A stretch of DNA of 15,893 nucleotides from Gammaproteobacteria bacterium. GTDB taxonomy: Bacteria > Pseudomonadota > Gammaproteobacteria > UBA12402. The stretch covers positions 1 through 15,893 of the forward strand of contig JANQHY010000245.1 of assembly GCA_028282395.1 (NCBI GenBank). The letters run 5' to 3'. Made by a program: the position numbers and the translations under genes. Shown one piece after another: positions 7,328 to 14,353 of the stretch. The stretch's first letter is position 1. The number at the start of each line of letters is the position of its first letter. The notes under the pieces are model-generated. The model ran no database searches and was not told the DNA's origin. It saw only the letters and a list, made by a program, of their open reading frames with translations.

Positions 7328-8599
7328 TCATAACGTTGGCAATGATTGATCTATAGCGTTAATAATTCTACTGACCTCTTCAGTGCTATTATAGTGTACC
7401 AATGACAGTCGGATGACACCATCGTCGGGATTGATGCCGACAGCTTGTAGTAAACGTTTAGCATAGAAGTGGTGATTGTTAGTGGCGATTTTATGCGCGA
7501 TTAGCTTGTTGACAAACGCTTGTGAGCTGCTGCGGCTAGAGACAAATGAGACGATAGGGACTTTGTCATACGTGGTTGGACTGCTACAATTTCCTAAAAC
7601 TCTTAGGCTTTTCTCGCTGCCAAGATAGTCCAAAAGTGGTGTGATGATCGCTCTCTCGTGCTCCTTTATCAGTTCAAAAACTTGCGATATCTTGGCAAAG
7701 TCGGTTAGCTCCTGGCTTTCATTAGAGAAATGATGGTGATAAAGGGTTAGCAGGTAGTCAACGATACCGGCGGCGGAGGCGATTTCACTATATTGTGGGC
7801 CTGATGGACACAAGCGTTTTGTTAATTGATCATCATTAAAATAGTGCCCTTGGTTTTTTAACTGCATTAAAAGTGGTTTTTTACCGTAAAGTACGCCAAC
7901 ATGTGGGCCAAATAGTTTATATAGGCTAAAAAAGTAAAAATCTATATCAAGTGCTTTAACATCGATATTTTGATGAGGCATGCAGGCGACTCCGTCCATG
8001 ACAACCCAGGCGTCGACCTCATGTGCTGCTTTAATACAGGCTTCAACTTCATTAATTTCGCCGATGATATTCGAGCACTGAGTGAAAAACAGTAGCCGGG
8101 TTCGTGGAGAAAGTAATTGTTGCAGAGTAGCTGATTGTAGTGTGCCAGTCTCTGCCTCGACTTGCCAAGTTTTGATCACTAGCCCTGGGACATTTTCTGC
8201 TATGCGGCGCCAGAAGCCAATATTGGTTTCGTGGTCTTGGTTGGTCACAATAATTTCATCGCCAGCTTGAAGTTGATTTTCAAAGGCGTGTGAGAGCATA
8301 TAACTGTTTTGTGAAGAAGAGGCATTGAATATCAACTCATCAGCCTGGGCATTAATAAGCTGAGCTATTTTTGATTTGCTATGATCGATCAGTGTGCCAG
8401 CCTGTTGAGATAAAGGATAGCGTGCGTAAGGTTGAACACGATATTGACTTAAATAGGTCGACGACTGCTCAATTACCTGGCGACTGACTAATGTTCCACC
8501 GGCATTCTCGGCCAGAATCCAGCCATTATTGCTTGGATTTTGAAAGTAAGGGAACTGCTTTCTGACAAATTCAATATCAAGTGGTGTTCTCTTGTTCAT
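7328..8599 (-). CDS. Class V aminotransferase / cysteine desulfurase-like PLP enzyme (VC1184-type)
   Basis: Fold-type I PLP enzyme of 423 residues. The Schiff-base lysine is Lys228 in SLYKLFGPHVGVLYG. TNQDHETNIGFWRR and VVMDGVACMPHQNIDV supply the usual His and Asp contacts to the cofactor. The overall pattern matches the subfamily often annotated as cysteine desulfurase-like protein of the VC1184 type, distinct from IscS and SufS. No isc or suf genes are nearby, so a general Fe-S role is not supported by context. Its ATG lies 23 bases inside the end of the upstream MFS gene, with GAGG ten bases before it, so translation is probably coupled. Being flanked by two carriers suggests it processes a transported amino acid or related amine. 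That is inference. Confidence 0.88.
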   Translation of the reverse strand: MNKRTPLDIEFVRKQFPYFQNPSNNGWILAENAGGTLVSRQVIEQSSTYLSQYRVQPYARYPLSQQAGTLIDHSKSKIAQLINAQADELIFNASSSQNSYMLSHAFENQLQAGDEIIVTNQDHETNIGFWRRIAENVPGLVIKTWQVEAETGTLQSATLQQLLSPRTRLLFFTQCSNIIGEINEVEACIKAAHEVDAWVVMDGVACMPHQNIDVKALDIDFYFFSLYKLFGPHVGVLYGKKPLLMQLKNQGHYFNDDQLTKRLCPSGPQYSEIASAAGIVDYLLTLYHHHFSNESQELTDFAKISQVFELIKEHERAIITPLLDYLGSEKSLRVLGNCSSPTTYDKVPIVSFVSSRSSSQAFVNKLIAHKIATNNHHFYAKRLLQAVGINPDDGVIRLSLVHYNSTEEVSRIINAIDQSLPTL

Positions 8600-9860
8600 T
8601 ATCGATTATCCTCGTTGGTTTCTTTGTTAAAAAGCCGTGGCAAAGTCCAGCAGAGATTATCATTGCTAAGGGTAGTAGCATGAAGGCTGTGTGATAGTTG
8701 CTTAATGAGTAGTGTCTTACATGGTTAACCATGTTGCCTGACCAGGTGAGATCTAATAAATAACTGACAACTGGTTGGAAAATAGCTGGTGCGGCGAGAG
8801 TAAACATATTGGCAAAACCAAAAACTGTGCCAATATGTTGTGTTTTAACATAATTTTTTAGCATAGGGTAAGTGAGTAGTTGGCAGCCAAAACAGAAACC
8901 AAAGATAAATAGTAGCGCTTTAATAAAGATAAATGAGGGCAAAGGGAGGTAGATAACGGCTGCAATCGAGATAGCGCCAAGAAGCGAGAAACGTGTAATC
9001 AAGCTGGCATAATCTTGACTACGTTTTGCCAGGTAACCAATGGTAATAGAACCAATGGCAACGCCTACATAGAGATGGGTAATGGCTACAGCAGCAGTGG
9101 TTTTGCTAACAGCATAAGCTTCCTGTAAATAGGGAGTTCCCCAGAGTTCAGCAAAAACGCTGGCGGGGACGTAAAGTAGACAACTTAGCAGAGAGATAAT
9201 AATCACTTCACGATGACGAACTAGTGATAATAGTAATGGTAATAGATCAGTTAAGTTGATGGATGAGCTATTTTTTGTCGTAGACGTGGGTCGGTATAGT
9301 AACATTGCTAACAGCATCAATGCAGAGATAATTAGTCCGAGTACACTTAGTAGCGTGAAGCTTTTATGAATGCCTAGACTAGCACAGACCATACTTAAAA
9401 CTGTTGTACCAGTGATACCGCCGAGATAACCCAGTGTTCCAAGAATTCCAGCAGCAAGAGGTAAATCATTGCTGTTAAGATAGATAGTTGCCATTTTCAT
9501 GGCGCCGAGAAATGAGAATGCGCCGCCCAGTCCCATCAGAAAGCGTGCTGTTCCAGCGACAACTAATGTTGACGAGTAATTAAATAACGTGGCGCCGATT
9601 ACAGATACTAAACAGGCGCTAATAATTATCCAACCAGGTGAGTATCGGTCTAACAGAAATCCTGCTGGTATTTGGAAAGTTGAATAAGCATAAGAGAATA
9701 GTGCACTTAGAATTCCTAGGCCAGTAGCATTAACACTGAAAATCTTCATTAATTCTGCTGTAATAACGCCGGGGAAAATGCGTAGGATAAATTCATAAAA
9801 GAAAAAGCAGGCGATAAGTGCCCAGGGAATCCATGCTAATTTTGATTTTCTATTATTCAT
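8577..9860 (-). CDS. MFS transporter
   Basis: Inner-membrane carrier of 427 residues with about twelve hydrophobic segments. The N-terminus (LIACFFFYEFILRIFPGVIT) and the loop QIPAGFLLDRYSP are characteristic of an MFS group common in Legionella and Coxiella-type bacteria. The substrate is unknown. It is the first gene of a minus-strand group, overlapping the PLP enzyme by 23 bases. Its ATG is only six bases from the left end of the IS605-type element, so no host ribosome site or promoter remains directly in front of it. The only purine tract near the start is a weak GGG that straddles the junction. Any leader transcript must run through IS sequence. Confidence 0.9.
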   Translation of the reverse strand: MNNRKSKLAWIPWALIACFFFYEFILRIFPGVITAELMKIFSVNATGLGILSALFSYAYSTFQIPAGFLLDRYSPGWIIISACLVSVIGATLFNYSSTLVVAGTARFLMGLGGAFSFLGAMKMATIYLNSNDLPLAAGILGTLGYLGGITGTTVLSMVCASLGIHKSFTLLSVLGLIISALMLLAMLLYRPTSTTKNSSSINLTDLLPLLLSLVRHREVIIISLLSCLLYVPASVFAELWGTPYLQEAYAVSKTTAAVAITHLYVGVAIGSITIGYLAKRSQDYASLITRFSLLGAISIAAVIYLPLPSFIFIKALLFIFGFCFGCQLLTYPMLKNYVKTQHIGTVFGFANMFTLAAPAIFQPVVSYLLDLTWSGNMVNHVRHYSLSNYHTAFMLLPLAMIISAGLCHGFLTKKPTRIIDNEQENTT

Positions 9861-9862
9861 TA

Positions 9863-9866
9863 TTAC
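9863..9866 (+). other. TTAC target/left cleavage site of the IS605-type element
   Basis: TTAC lies 18 bases 5' of the left hairpin and its AAAG guide. IS608 likewise inserts 3' of TTAC, with AAAG at the foot of its left hairpin. In the IS608 scheme guide positions 1, 2 and 4 pair with cleavage positions 2, 1 and 4, which AAAG and TTAC satisfy. The site stays outside the element. Confidence 0.65.
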
Positions 9867-9880
9867 CCAAAAAAGGGCGT

Positions 9881-9905
9881 AAAGCCCCTCGCTTTAGCTA
9901 TGGGG
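9881..9905 (+). repeat. Left-end guide AAAG and subterminal hairpin of the IS
   Basis: AAAG (9881-9884) is followed by a hairpin whose 5' arm is CCCCTCGC and 3' arm is GCTATGGGG around a TTTA loop, with an unpaired T before GGGG and one C/T mismatch. TnpA of IS608 recognises just such a bulged T. The innermost stem pair is C-G here and A-T in the right hairpin, a compensatory difference that supports a real structure. Confidence 0.75.
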
Positions 9906-9916
9906 ATATAAGCCCA

Positions 9917-9933
9917 TTCAATCTTTGATTGAA
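9917..9933. repeat. TTCAATC/GATTGAA hairpin inside the IS left end
   Basis: Perfect 7-bp inverted repeat with a three-base loop. It lies between the left-end hairpin and the palindromic promoter, immediately downstream of the predicted leftward transcription start, so it would fold at the 5' end of a transcript heading into the MFS operon. There is no T-run, so it does not look like a terminator. Confidence 0.5.
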
Positions 9934-9938
9934 ATAAA

Positions 9939-9972
9939 ATTGATTATACAGATATGATATTGTATAATCAAT
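9939..9972. promoter_or_regulatory. Palindromic bidirectional promoter within the IS
   Basis: ATTGATTATACA and its exact reverse complement flank a 10-base spacer. On plus this gives TTGATT (9940-9945), 17 bases, TATAAT (9963-9968). On minus it gives the identical TTGATT (9971-9966), 17 bases, TATAAT (9948-9943). Two equal divergent sigma70 promoters therefore overlap. Rightward transcription would start near 9975 and serve the small gene, tnpA and tnpB; leftward near 9936, towards the MFS gene. The same palindrome could be an operator for a dimeric regulator. The match to consensus is visible; activity is inferred. Confidence 0.65.
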
Positions 9973-9995
9973 ATAGGTTAATAGGGAGAGATATT

Positions 9996-10220
9996 ATGAA
10001 TGAATATGATGATGGCACAGAGGTTTGGGAAGATAAAGATAATCTAAAAATAGTCGTTAAAGATGCTGAACTTGGAAAGTTTGAGATAGAAGGTTTTGAA
10101 AATGCTTCGCAAATGAGAGTGTTTGTGAACTTTGGAGATTTTGAAAATAGTGAAAATAATGATTTTCATGTTTGTACGGGATCAAATCTACAGTTAAAAT
10201 GGAACTATTTTGGCAAGTAG
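9996..10220 (+). CDS. Small acidic protein carried by the IS605-type element (74 aa, unknown)
   Basis: Not recognised. The protein starts MNEYDDGTEVWEDKDNLK and ends QLKWNYFGK. It is strongly acidic, with alternating hydrophobic residues suggesting mostly beta structure, and has a single Cys. ATG 9996 was chosen because AGGGAG lies seven bases upstream and the palindromic promoter is just before it. An earlier in-frame ATG at 9954 lies inside the promoter and would precede the transcription start. Its end overlaps the TTG start of tnpA by 11 bases, indicating coupled translation. Standard IS200/IS605 elements carry only tnpA and tnpB, so this is an extra gene. It could be a regulator or an inhibitor by DNA mimicry, but nothing in the sequence settles this. 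No helix-turn-helix is evident. Confidence 0.65.
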   Translation: MNEYDDGTEVWEDKDNLKIVVKDAELGKFEIEGFENASQMRVFVNFGDFENSENNDFHVCTGSNLQLKWNYFGK

Positions 10221-10674
10221 CTATAGAACCAATAATAATGTGGTATTTTCCTGTAAATACCATATTATATGGTGCCCTAAATATCGCAGAAAGGTATTGG
10301 TTGGTTCAGTCGAGACGAGATTAAAAGCGCTTGTATATGAAATATCATCTGAACTAAAAGTTGACGTTATTGAACTAGAAACAGATAAAGACCATATACA
10401 TATGCTAGTTGAGGTAGATCCACAGTTTGGAGTTAATAACTTTGTGAGAAGACTTAAAGGTAAGACATCGAGGATACTTCGCGATGAATTTCCCCACCTT
10501 AGGAAACGACTGCCAACACTTTGGACAAATAGTTATTTTGTTTCAACAGTTGGCGGTGCACCATTAGAAATCATTAAGCAATATATTCAAAATCAACAAT
10601 TAAGTGAGTCGGTTAAATCTAAAAAGCGATGGAAGGATTTCATAGATCATGGCAAGAAAGACACAGAGCACTAG
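10210..10674 (+). CDS. tnpA: IS200/IS605 family transposase TnpA (HUH Y1)
   Basis: Single-strand DNA transposase that cuts and rejoins the element's top strand, acting as a dimer. It has 154 residues. The N-terminal NNNVVFSCKYHIIWCPKYRRKVL is the family hallmark. The HUH metal site is His62-Ile-His64 in DKDHIHMLVEVDP. The catalytic tyrosine is Tyr125 in IKQYIQNQQ. No ATG fits the N-terminus, so it probably starts at TTG 10210, with GGAAC just upstream, overlapping the preceding small gene by 11 bases. It overlaps tnpB by 26 bases in another frame. All catalytic residues are present, so activity is plausible. Confidence 0.95.
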   Translation: MASSYRTNNNVVFSCKYHIIWCPKYRRKVLVGSVETRLKALVYEISSELKVDVIELETDKDHIHMLVEVDPQFGVNNFVRRLKGKTSRILRDEFPHLRKRLPTLWTNSYFVSTVGGAPLEIIKQYIQNQQLSESVKSKKRWKDFIDHGKKDTEH

Positions 10675-12205
10675 CTTTATTCATGAGGTTCGTCTCAAGA
10701 CGACACCACACGATTTAGTTGTACTGGAAAAGCGTTTAACGGTTGCTTGCCAAGTGTATAATGCTTGCTTGGGAGAAGGTCTGAAACGCTTAAAATTAAT
10801 GCGAGAGTCTAAAGGTTGGCAGCGCGCGTGCAAGATGCCTAAAAAGATAAAAAATGCCAAAGGACGTGAGATCAATAATAAAGCTCGGCAGGAATTATTT
10901 AAGACGGTTAGAGAGCAGTACCAGTTTAGTGAATATTCCCTACATAAGTATACCACCTATCTTAGAAAAACAGACTATATATCGCATCATCTTGACTCAT
11001 CGGTAGCGCAAAAAATAGCCACACGCGCCTTCAGCGCTTTAATGCAATATGCGATAGGCAAGCGAGGCCGACCAAGGTTCAAGTCGCGCCATCGATTCTC
11101 GAGTATTGAAGGAAAAAGCAATACGACAGGCATTCGTTGGATTGATGGAAAAATCAAATGGGGCAAAGACTTTGAATGTAGCATTCATTATGATTTAAAA
11201 GATAAAGATGGCTTAGAAGCCTATGCGTTGTCTTGCCAGACAAAGTATGTTCGACTGGTTAGAAGGATTATCAAAAAAAAGCCGATATGGTATGCACAGT
11301 TAGTCCAATTAGGTTCGCCTTATATCAAGGCGAAGCATACTCTAGGAAAAGGTGTAGTGGGGTTGGATATCGGCCCCTCCACAATAGCCATTGTGGGTGA
11401 AACACAAGCTCATCTACAAGCCTTTTGCCCAGAAGTGGATGACTTATCGAAAACGATTCAGTCTCTACAACGCAAAATGAGTCGCTCATTAAGACTGAAT
11501 AATCCTAATAACTTTGAAGCTGATCGAGTGATACGCAATAAGAATGGTAATCGCATGAGAAAACTTGGGAAAGTCAAGCAAGGTGCAAAACAATGGGTGC
11601 GGTCAAAACAGTATGAGGCATTGCGACAAGCCGTTGCTGAACGACAACGTATCATGGCTACGACTAGAAAACGATCACATGGAGAACTCAGCAATAAAAT
11701 TCTTTCTATGGGAAATATCATCAAAACGGAAAAGCTATCCTACAAAAGTTTTCAAAGAAATTTCGGAAAGAGTGTTGGCAAGCGTGCGCCAGGACTATTG
11801 ATGGAGATACTTCGCCGCAAAGCTGAGAATGCTGGCGGTAAAGTGATTGAATTTAATACCCGAACGACTGCACTGAGCCAATACTGCCAATGTGGAAGTA
11901 AGCAGAAAAAAGCACTCAATGCGCGCTGGCATGACTGCCAACAATGCGGCATTAAGGTGCAGCGAGACTTGTATAGTGCTTTCTTGGCTCGCTTTGTTCA
12001 AGATAATAAACTAGATAGCAGTCAGGCACTTGATGCCTGGCCGGGTGTAGGCATACTCCTAGAGCAGGCGGTATCTAGTTTAAAAGAAACGACAACTAGC
12101 AAGATGCGTCTTGCTTCCTTTGGCCTTGGCCAGAGTCAGAGTCGTTTGTCTGTTAAAGAGGAATCGGTTGCTAGTGAGGATTTGGATGTTGTAGCAATAG
12201 CCTAG
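10649..12205 (+). CDS. tnpB: RNA-guided endonuclease TnpB (IS605 OrfB family)
   Basis: TnpB uses an RNA from the element's right end to cut DNA next to the target motif, favouring retention of the element. At 518 residues it is longer than the roughly 400 of ISDra2 TnpB. The RuvC triad is complete: Asp240 in VVGLDIGPS, Glu361 in IIKTEKLSYKS and Asp440 in VQRDLYSAFLA. A zinc ribbon lies just before the last Asp, with YCQCG and DCQQCG. Its first pair is C-x-C rather than the usual CxxC. About 78 residues follow Asp440, a tail ending DLDVVAIA; this coding region probably also forms part of the guide RNA scaffold. It is cotranscribed with tnpA. There is no sign of the catalytic loss seen in repurposed TnpB-like repressors. 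Confidence 0.94.
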   Translation: MARKTQSTSFIHEVRLKTTPHDLVVLEKRLTVACQVYNACLGEGLKRLKLMRESKGWQRACKMPKKIKNAKGREINNKARQELFKTVREQYQFSEYSLHKYTTYLRKTDYISHHLDSSVAQKIATRAFSALMQYAIGKRGRPRFKSRHRFSSIEGKSNTTGIRWIDGKIKWGKDFECSIHYDLKDKDGLEAYALSCQTKYVRLVRRIIKKKPIWYAQLVQLGSPYIKAKHTLGKGVVGLDIGPSTIAIVGETQAHLQAFCPEVDDLSKTIQSLQRKMSRSLRLNNPNNFEADRVIRNKNGNRMRKLGKVKQGAKQWVRSKQYEALRQAVAERQRIMATTRKRSHGELSNKILSMGNIIKTEKLSYKSFQRNFGKSVGKRAPGLLMEILRRKAENAGGKVIEFNTRTTALSQYCQCGSKQKKALNARWHDCQQCGIKVQRDLYSAFLARFVQDNKLDSSQALDAWPGVGILLEQAVSSLKETTTSKMRLASFGLGQSQSRLSVKEESVASEDLDVVAIA

Positions 12206-12294
12206 CTGTTGTGAGAGTCAAAGAGAGCTAGTTGCTTTGTCCTTAGAACCCCCTAGATTTATCTATGGGGAGTGTCAGATTCGTGTTTTTATTC
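12130..12294 (+). ncRNA. Predicted omega RNA (TnpB guide RNA) from tnpB 3' end and IS right end
   Basis: In IS605-family elements the guide RNA overlaps the 3' end of tnpB, runs through the right end and uses flanking DNA as guide. Here the scaffold would end at TCAG (12278), and about 16 bases from 12279 (ATTCGTGTTTTTATTC) would be the guide. Its target would be the empty site, TTAC followed by that sequence. The 5' limit is approximate and given only by family analogy. The right-end hairpin at 12250 is included. Confidence 0.4.
12246..12278 (+). repeat. Right-end guide GAAC, hairpin and TCAG cleavage site of the IS
   Basis: GAAC at 12246-12249 sits at the foot of a hairpin (12250-12270). 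Its arms are CCCCTAGA and TCTA-T-GGGG around a TTTA loop, with a bulged T as in the left end. TCAG follows four bases after the hairpin. IS608 uses GAAT with TCAA; here the fourth base of both guide and cleavage site has changed together (T/A to C/G). Confidence 0.7.
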
Positions 12295-12345
12295 CTATTT
12301 ATGTTAACAGGTGTCGCACAGTAGTGAAACACTTTTGGCAAAATA

Positions 12346-12373
12346 TTGTAATTCGTATTGTATGAGTTAGAAT
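12346..12373 (+). promoter_or_regulatory. Candidate promoter for the glycosyltransferase gene
   Basis: TTGTAA (12346-12351), 16 bases, TAGAAT (12368-12373) gives moderate matches to consensus. It lies in host DNA right of the IS. An 8-bp inverted repeat, AAGCTTTT at 12401 and AAAAGCTT at 12437, then ends three bases before the AAGGGGG ribosome site and could affect translation. The call is weak. Confidence 0.3.
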
Positions 12374-12457
12374 GTAAAGGGTGTAAGTGTATTGGGGAAC
12401 AAGCTTTTATTTGCGCGAAAAAAATATTTTGTATGAAAAAGCTTACAAGGGGGCATC

Positions 12458-13831
12458 TTGGCAGTATATTATGATATTACCGATTTAGTAAATCGCGCCA
12501 GTTTTAGCCATCAGGTTTCTGGGATTCAACGTGTTGTTATAGAGGGCTTGCGACGATTAAAGCGCATGCAGCCGCAGCTCTTTTTTATTTCTAGATTTAC
12601 ACAACAAGCTTATATTGTTCATAATCTCGATTATGAAAATCTATCGTCGTTAGATGCTTTTTCACGGTTATGTTTTGATGCGGATTGGTTGTTCGCACGC
12701 AAGGCGTTACTTACTACAGTGGCAGCGCGCTTTTTTGGCCATCAGCGGTTACAATTAAAGATTGCCAAAACAGCTTTGCATATTCCAGTGTTAAATTTTT
12801 TTATTCAACGTATTGTCGGTAATAGAATCTCAGCAATGTATGGAGATAAAATAGATGGTCTGTCTTTCTCGCTAATGCCGCCATTGCATAGTGGTGATGT
12901 AGTAGCAATATTTGGTGCGACTTGGGATCTTTACCAGCAGTATCAGAAGTTTCTCGATAAGATTGTTGGTAAGGCAAAAGTTGCCTACTTTATTCATGAT
13001 TTAATTCCTCTGGCTTCGACACTTGTGCCAACTGCGGTGAGAAAAAGTTTTGCTGATCATCTTCCCTTTGTCGTTGAGAGTGCTGACTGTATTATTACTA
13101 GTAGCGAGAATAATAAAAGAGATCTGTTTAATTATATGGATAAAATCAATCGTCATTGTGTTGTTGAAACAGCGGGTCTTAGTCATAAATTTCCTTTTAA
13201 AGAAAAGTTTTTGCATGAAAAGATTGATCATTCAATATATGCCTGTCGTTCTGATATTCGCCGCATCGTTATGGATAGATATGCGTTAACAGTTTGCTCG
13301 ATTGAGCCGAGAAAGAATCATCGAAATTTGCTTGTGGCATGGGATAAATATCGTTGTTCGCAAGCGTATGGCTGTGAGAAATTGGTTATTGCTGGGCATT
13401 GGGAGCGTGGCTTTGAGGTGGATGATCTGAAGCGGATTCTTGATTGTAGTGGGTATTTTGGTGGGACAGTTTGGCTGATTGAACGACCAAGTGATTATGA
13501 ACTGTTCCATCTTTATAATAATTGCCATTTCACCCTTTATCTCTCTCTTTATGAAGGGTGGGGGTTGCCTATTGGTGAGTCACTGGATTTCACTAAACCG
13601 GTTATTACCTTAGACAACTCATGTATTAGTGAGGTGTCACTTGGGGCAGCGCAGCTGATCAGGCACAATAATTATGCGGCGGTTGCTAACGAAATTAATC
13701 GACTTTTTAATGATAGCGATTACTACTCTCAGTGTATTGAAAAAGTTTCTGCAGTGTCATCGCGATTGCGGTCATGGCAGGACTTTGGTAACGATGTTGA
13801 GAAAATTCTTCTAAAGGTGAGTAGAGAATAA
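12458..13831 (+). CDS. Glycosyltransferase, GT4-type (family 1 domain)
   Basis: Predicted retaining, nucleotide-sugar-dependent glycosyltransferase of 457 residues, cytoplasmic or membrane-peripheral. The N-terminal YYDITDLVNRASFSHQVSGI opens a donor-independent domain typical of capsule and O-antigen enzymes. The C-terminal GT-B half shows CSIEPRKNHRNLLVAW, LVIAGHWERG, and the E-x7-E donor motif in YEGWGLPIGESL. The start is TTG 12458, with AAGGGGG four bases upstream. ATG 12433 is out of frame and short. It is a lone transferase with no other polysaccharide genes in the window, so acceptor and sugar are unknown. It converges with pgpA, seven bases apart. Confidence 0.9.
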   Translation: MAVYYDITDLVNRASFSHQVSGIQRVVIEGLRRLKRMQPQLFFISRFTQQAYIVHNLDYENLSSLDAFSRLCFDADWLFARKALLTTVAARFFGHQRLQLKIAKTALHIPVLNFFIQRIVGNRISAMYGDKIDGLSFSLMPPLHSGDVVAIFGATWDLYQQYQKFLDKIVGKAKVAYFIHDLIPLASTLVPTAVRKSFADHLPFVVESADCIITSSENNKRDLFNYMDKINRHCVVETAGLSHKFPFKEKFLHEKIDHSIYACRSDIRRIVMDRYALTVCSIEPRKNHRNLLVAWDKYRCSQAYGCEKLVIAGHWERGFEVDDLKRILDCSGYFGGTVWLIERPSDYELFHLYNNCHFTLYLSLYEGWGLPIGESLDFTKPVITLDNSCISEVSLGAAQLIRHNNYAAVANEINRLFNDSDYYSQCIEKVSAVSSRLRSWQDFGNDVEKILLKVSRE

Positions 13832-13838
13832 CGCAATA

Positions 13839-14336
13839 TCAATGTAGTAACCAGAAAATAATTTGTATGCAGATGGCAGAAAAGATGCCAGCTAATACAT
13901 CGTCAAAAATAATTCCTAGGCCGCCTTTAAGGTGTTTGTCAATCCAGTTAATTGGCGGTGGTTTAAAAATATCAAAAAAGCGAAATAGGCCAAAGCCAAC
14001 CAGTGCCCAATACCATTGTGGTGGTGCGGCAATCATCGTGACAAAGTAACCGACGAATTCATCGATATTCATACCTGGAGGATCTTTCAGGCCGGTTTCA
14101 CGACTGACTTTATTGGCGAGCCAGATCGAGAAAAGTGTGAATATGATGACAAAGATAAGGTAAGGTAGCCATGACATTTTTTTTAATAACAGCAAATAGA
14201 TAACCATTGCAATGGCTGTGGCGACAGTGCCCGGTCCGACAGGCGCTGCGCCGCTACCGCAACCAAACGCGATGAAATGCCAAGGGTTGCGCCATACCGA
14301 AGCAGGAACGCGGTTGTGAAAATACTCTCGTTTCAT
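13839..14336 (-). CDS. pgpA: Phosphatidylglycerophosphatase A
   Basis: Inner-membrane enzyme that dephosphorylates phosphatidylglycerophosphate to phosphatidylglycerol. The N-terminal FGCGSGAAPVGPGTVAT is the PgpA signature. NIDEFVGYFVTM and FRFFDIFKPPPINWID, followed by GIIFDDVLAG, complete the conserved acidic motifs. Several hydrophobic segments are present. Two tandem ATGs exist at 14339 and 14336. AGGAG lies three bases before the first and six before the second, so the second is preferred, giving 165 residues. It is the last gene of the glyA-nrdR-nusB-pgpA run. thiL, which often lies between nusB and pgpA in gammaproteobacteria, is absent. Confidence 0.94.
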   Translation of the reverse strand: MKREYFHNRVPASVWRNPWHFIAFGCGSGAAPVGPGTVATAIAMVIYLLLLKKMSWLPYLIFVIIFTLFSIWLANKVSRETGLKDPPGMNIDEFVGYFVTMIAAPPQWYWALVGFGLFRFFDIFKPPPINWIDKHLKGGLGIIFDDVLAGIFSAICIQIIFWLLH

Positions 14337-14353
14337 CATGCTCTCCTGTCGGA

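Larger units (their letters stand above)
9867..12278 (+). mobile_element. IS200/IS605-family insertion sequence with tnpA, tnpB and an extra small gene
   Basis: The element is about 2.4 kb. It is bounded on the left by TTAC at 9863-9866 and on the right by TCAG at 12275-12278. Two subterminal hairpins share the same form: CCCC/GGGG base, bulged T and TTTA loop. The right-hand guide GAAC (12246-12249) pairs with TCAG in the same way as the left guide AAAG pairs with TTAC, which supports the boundaries. No target-site duplication is expected or seen. It holds a small acidic gene, tnpA and tnpB, all on plus. TnpA and TnpB both keep their catalytic residues, so the element may be active. It lies between the MFS operon and the glycosyltransferase gene. 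The ends were deduced by pairing logic and not compared with an empty site. Confidence 0.8.

Noticed and set aside
9917..9933. TTCAATC/GATTGAA hairpin as a terminator
   Set aside because: It is AT-rich and has no T-run on either strand.
9954..9995. ATG 9954 as start of the small IS gene
   Set aside because: It lies within the promoter palindrome, before the predicted transcription start, and has no ribosome site.
12433..12474. 13-codon frame from ATG 12433 before the glycosyltransferase
   Set aside because: No ribosome site; it only overlaps the leader and start of the glycosyltransferase in another frame.
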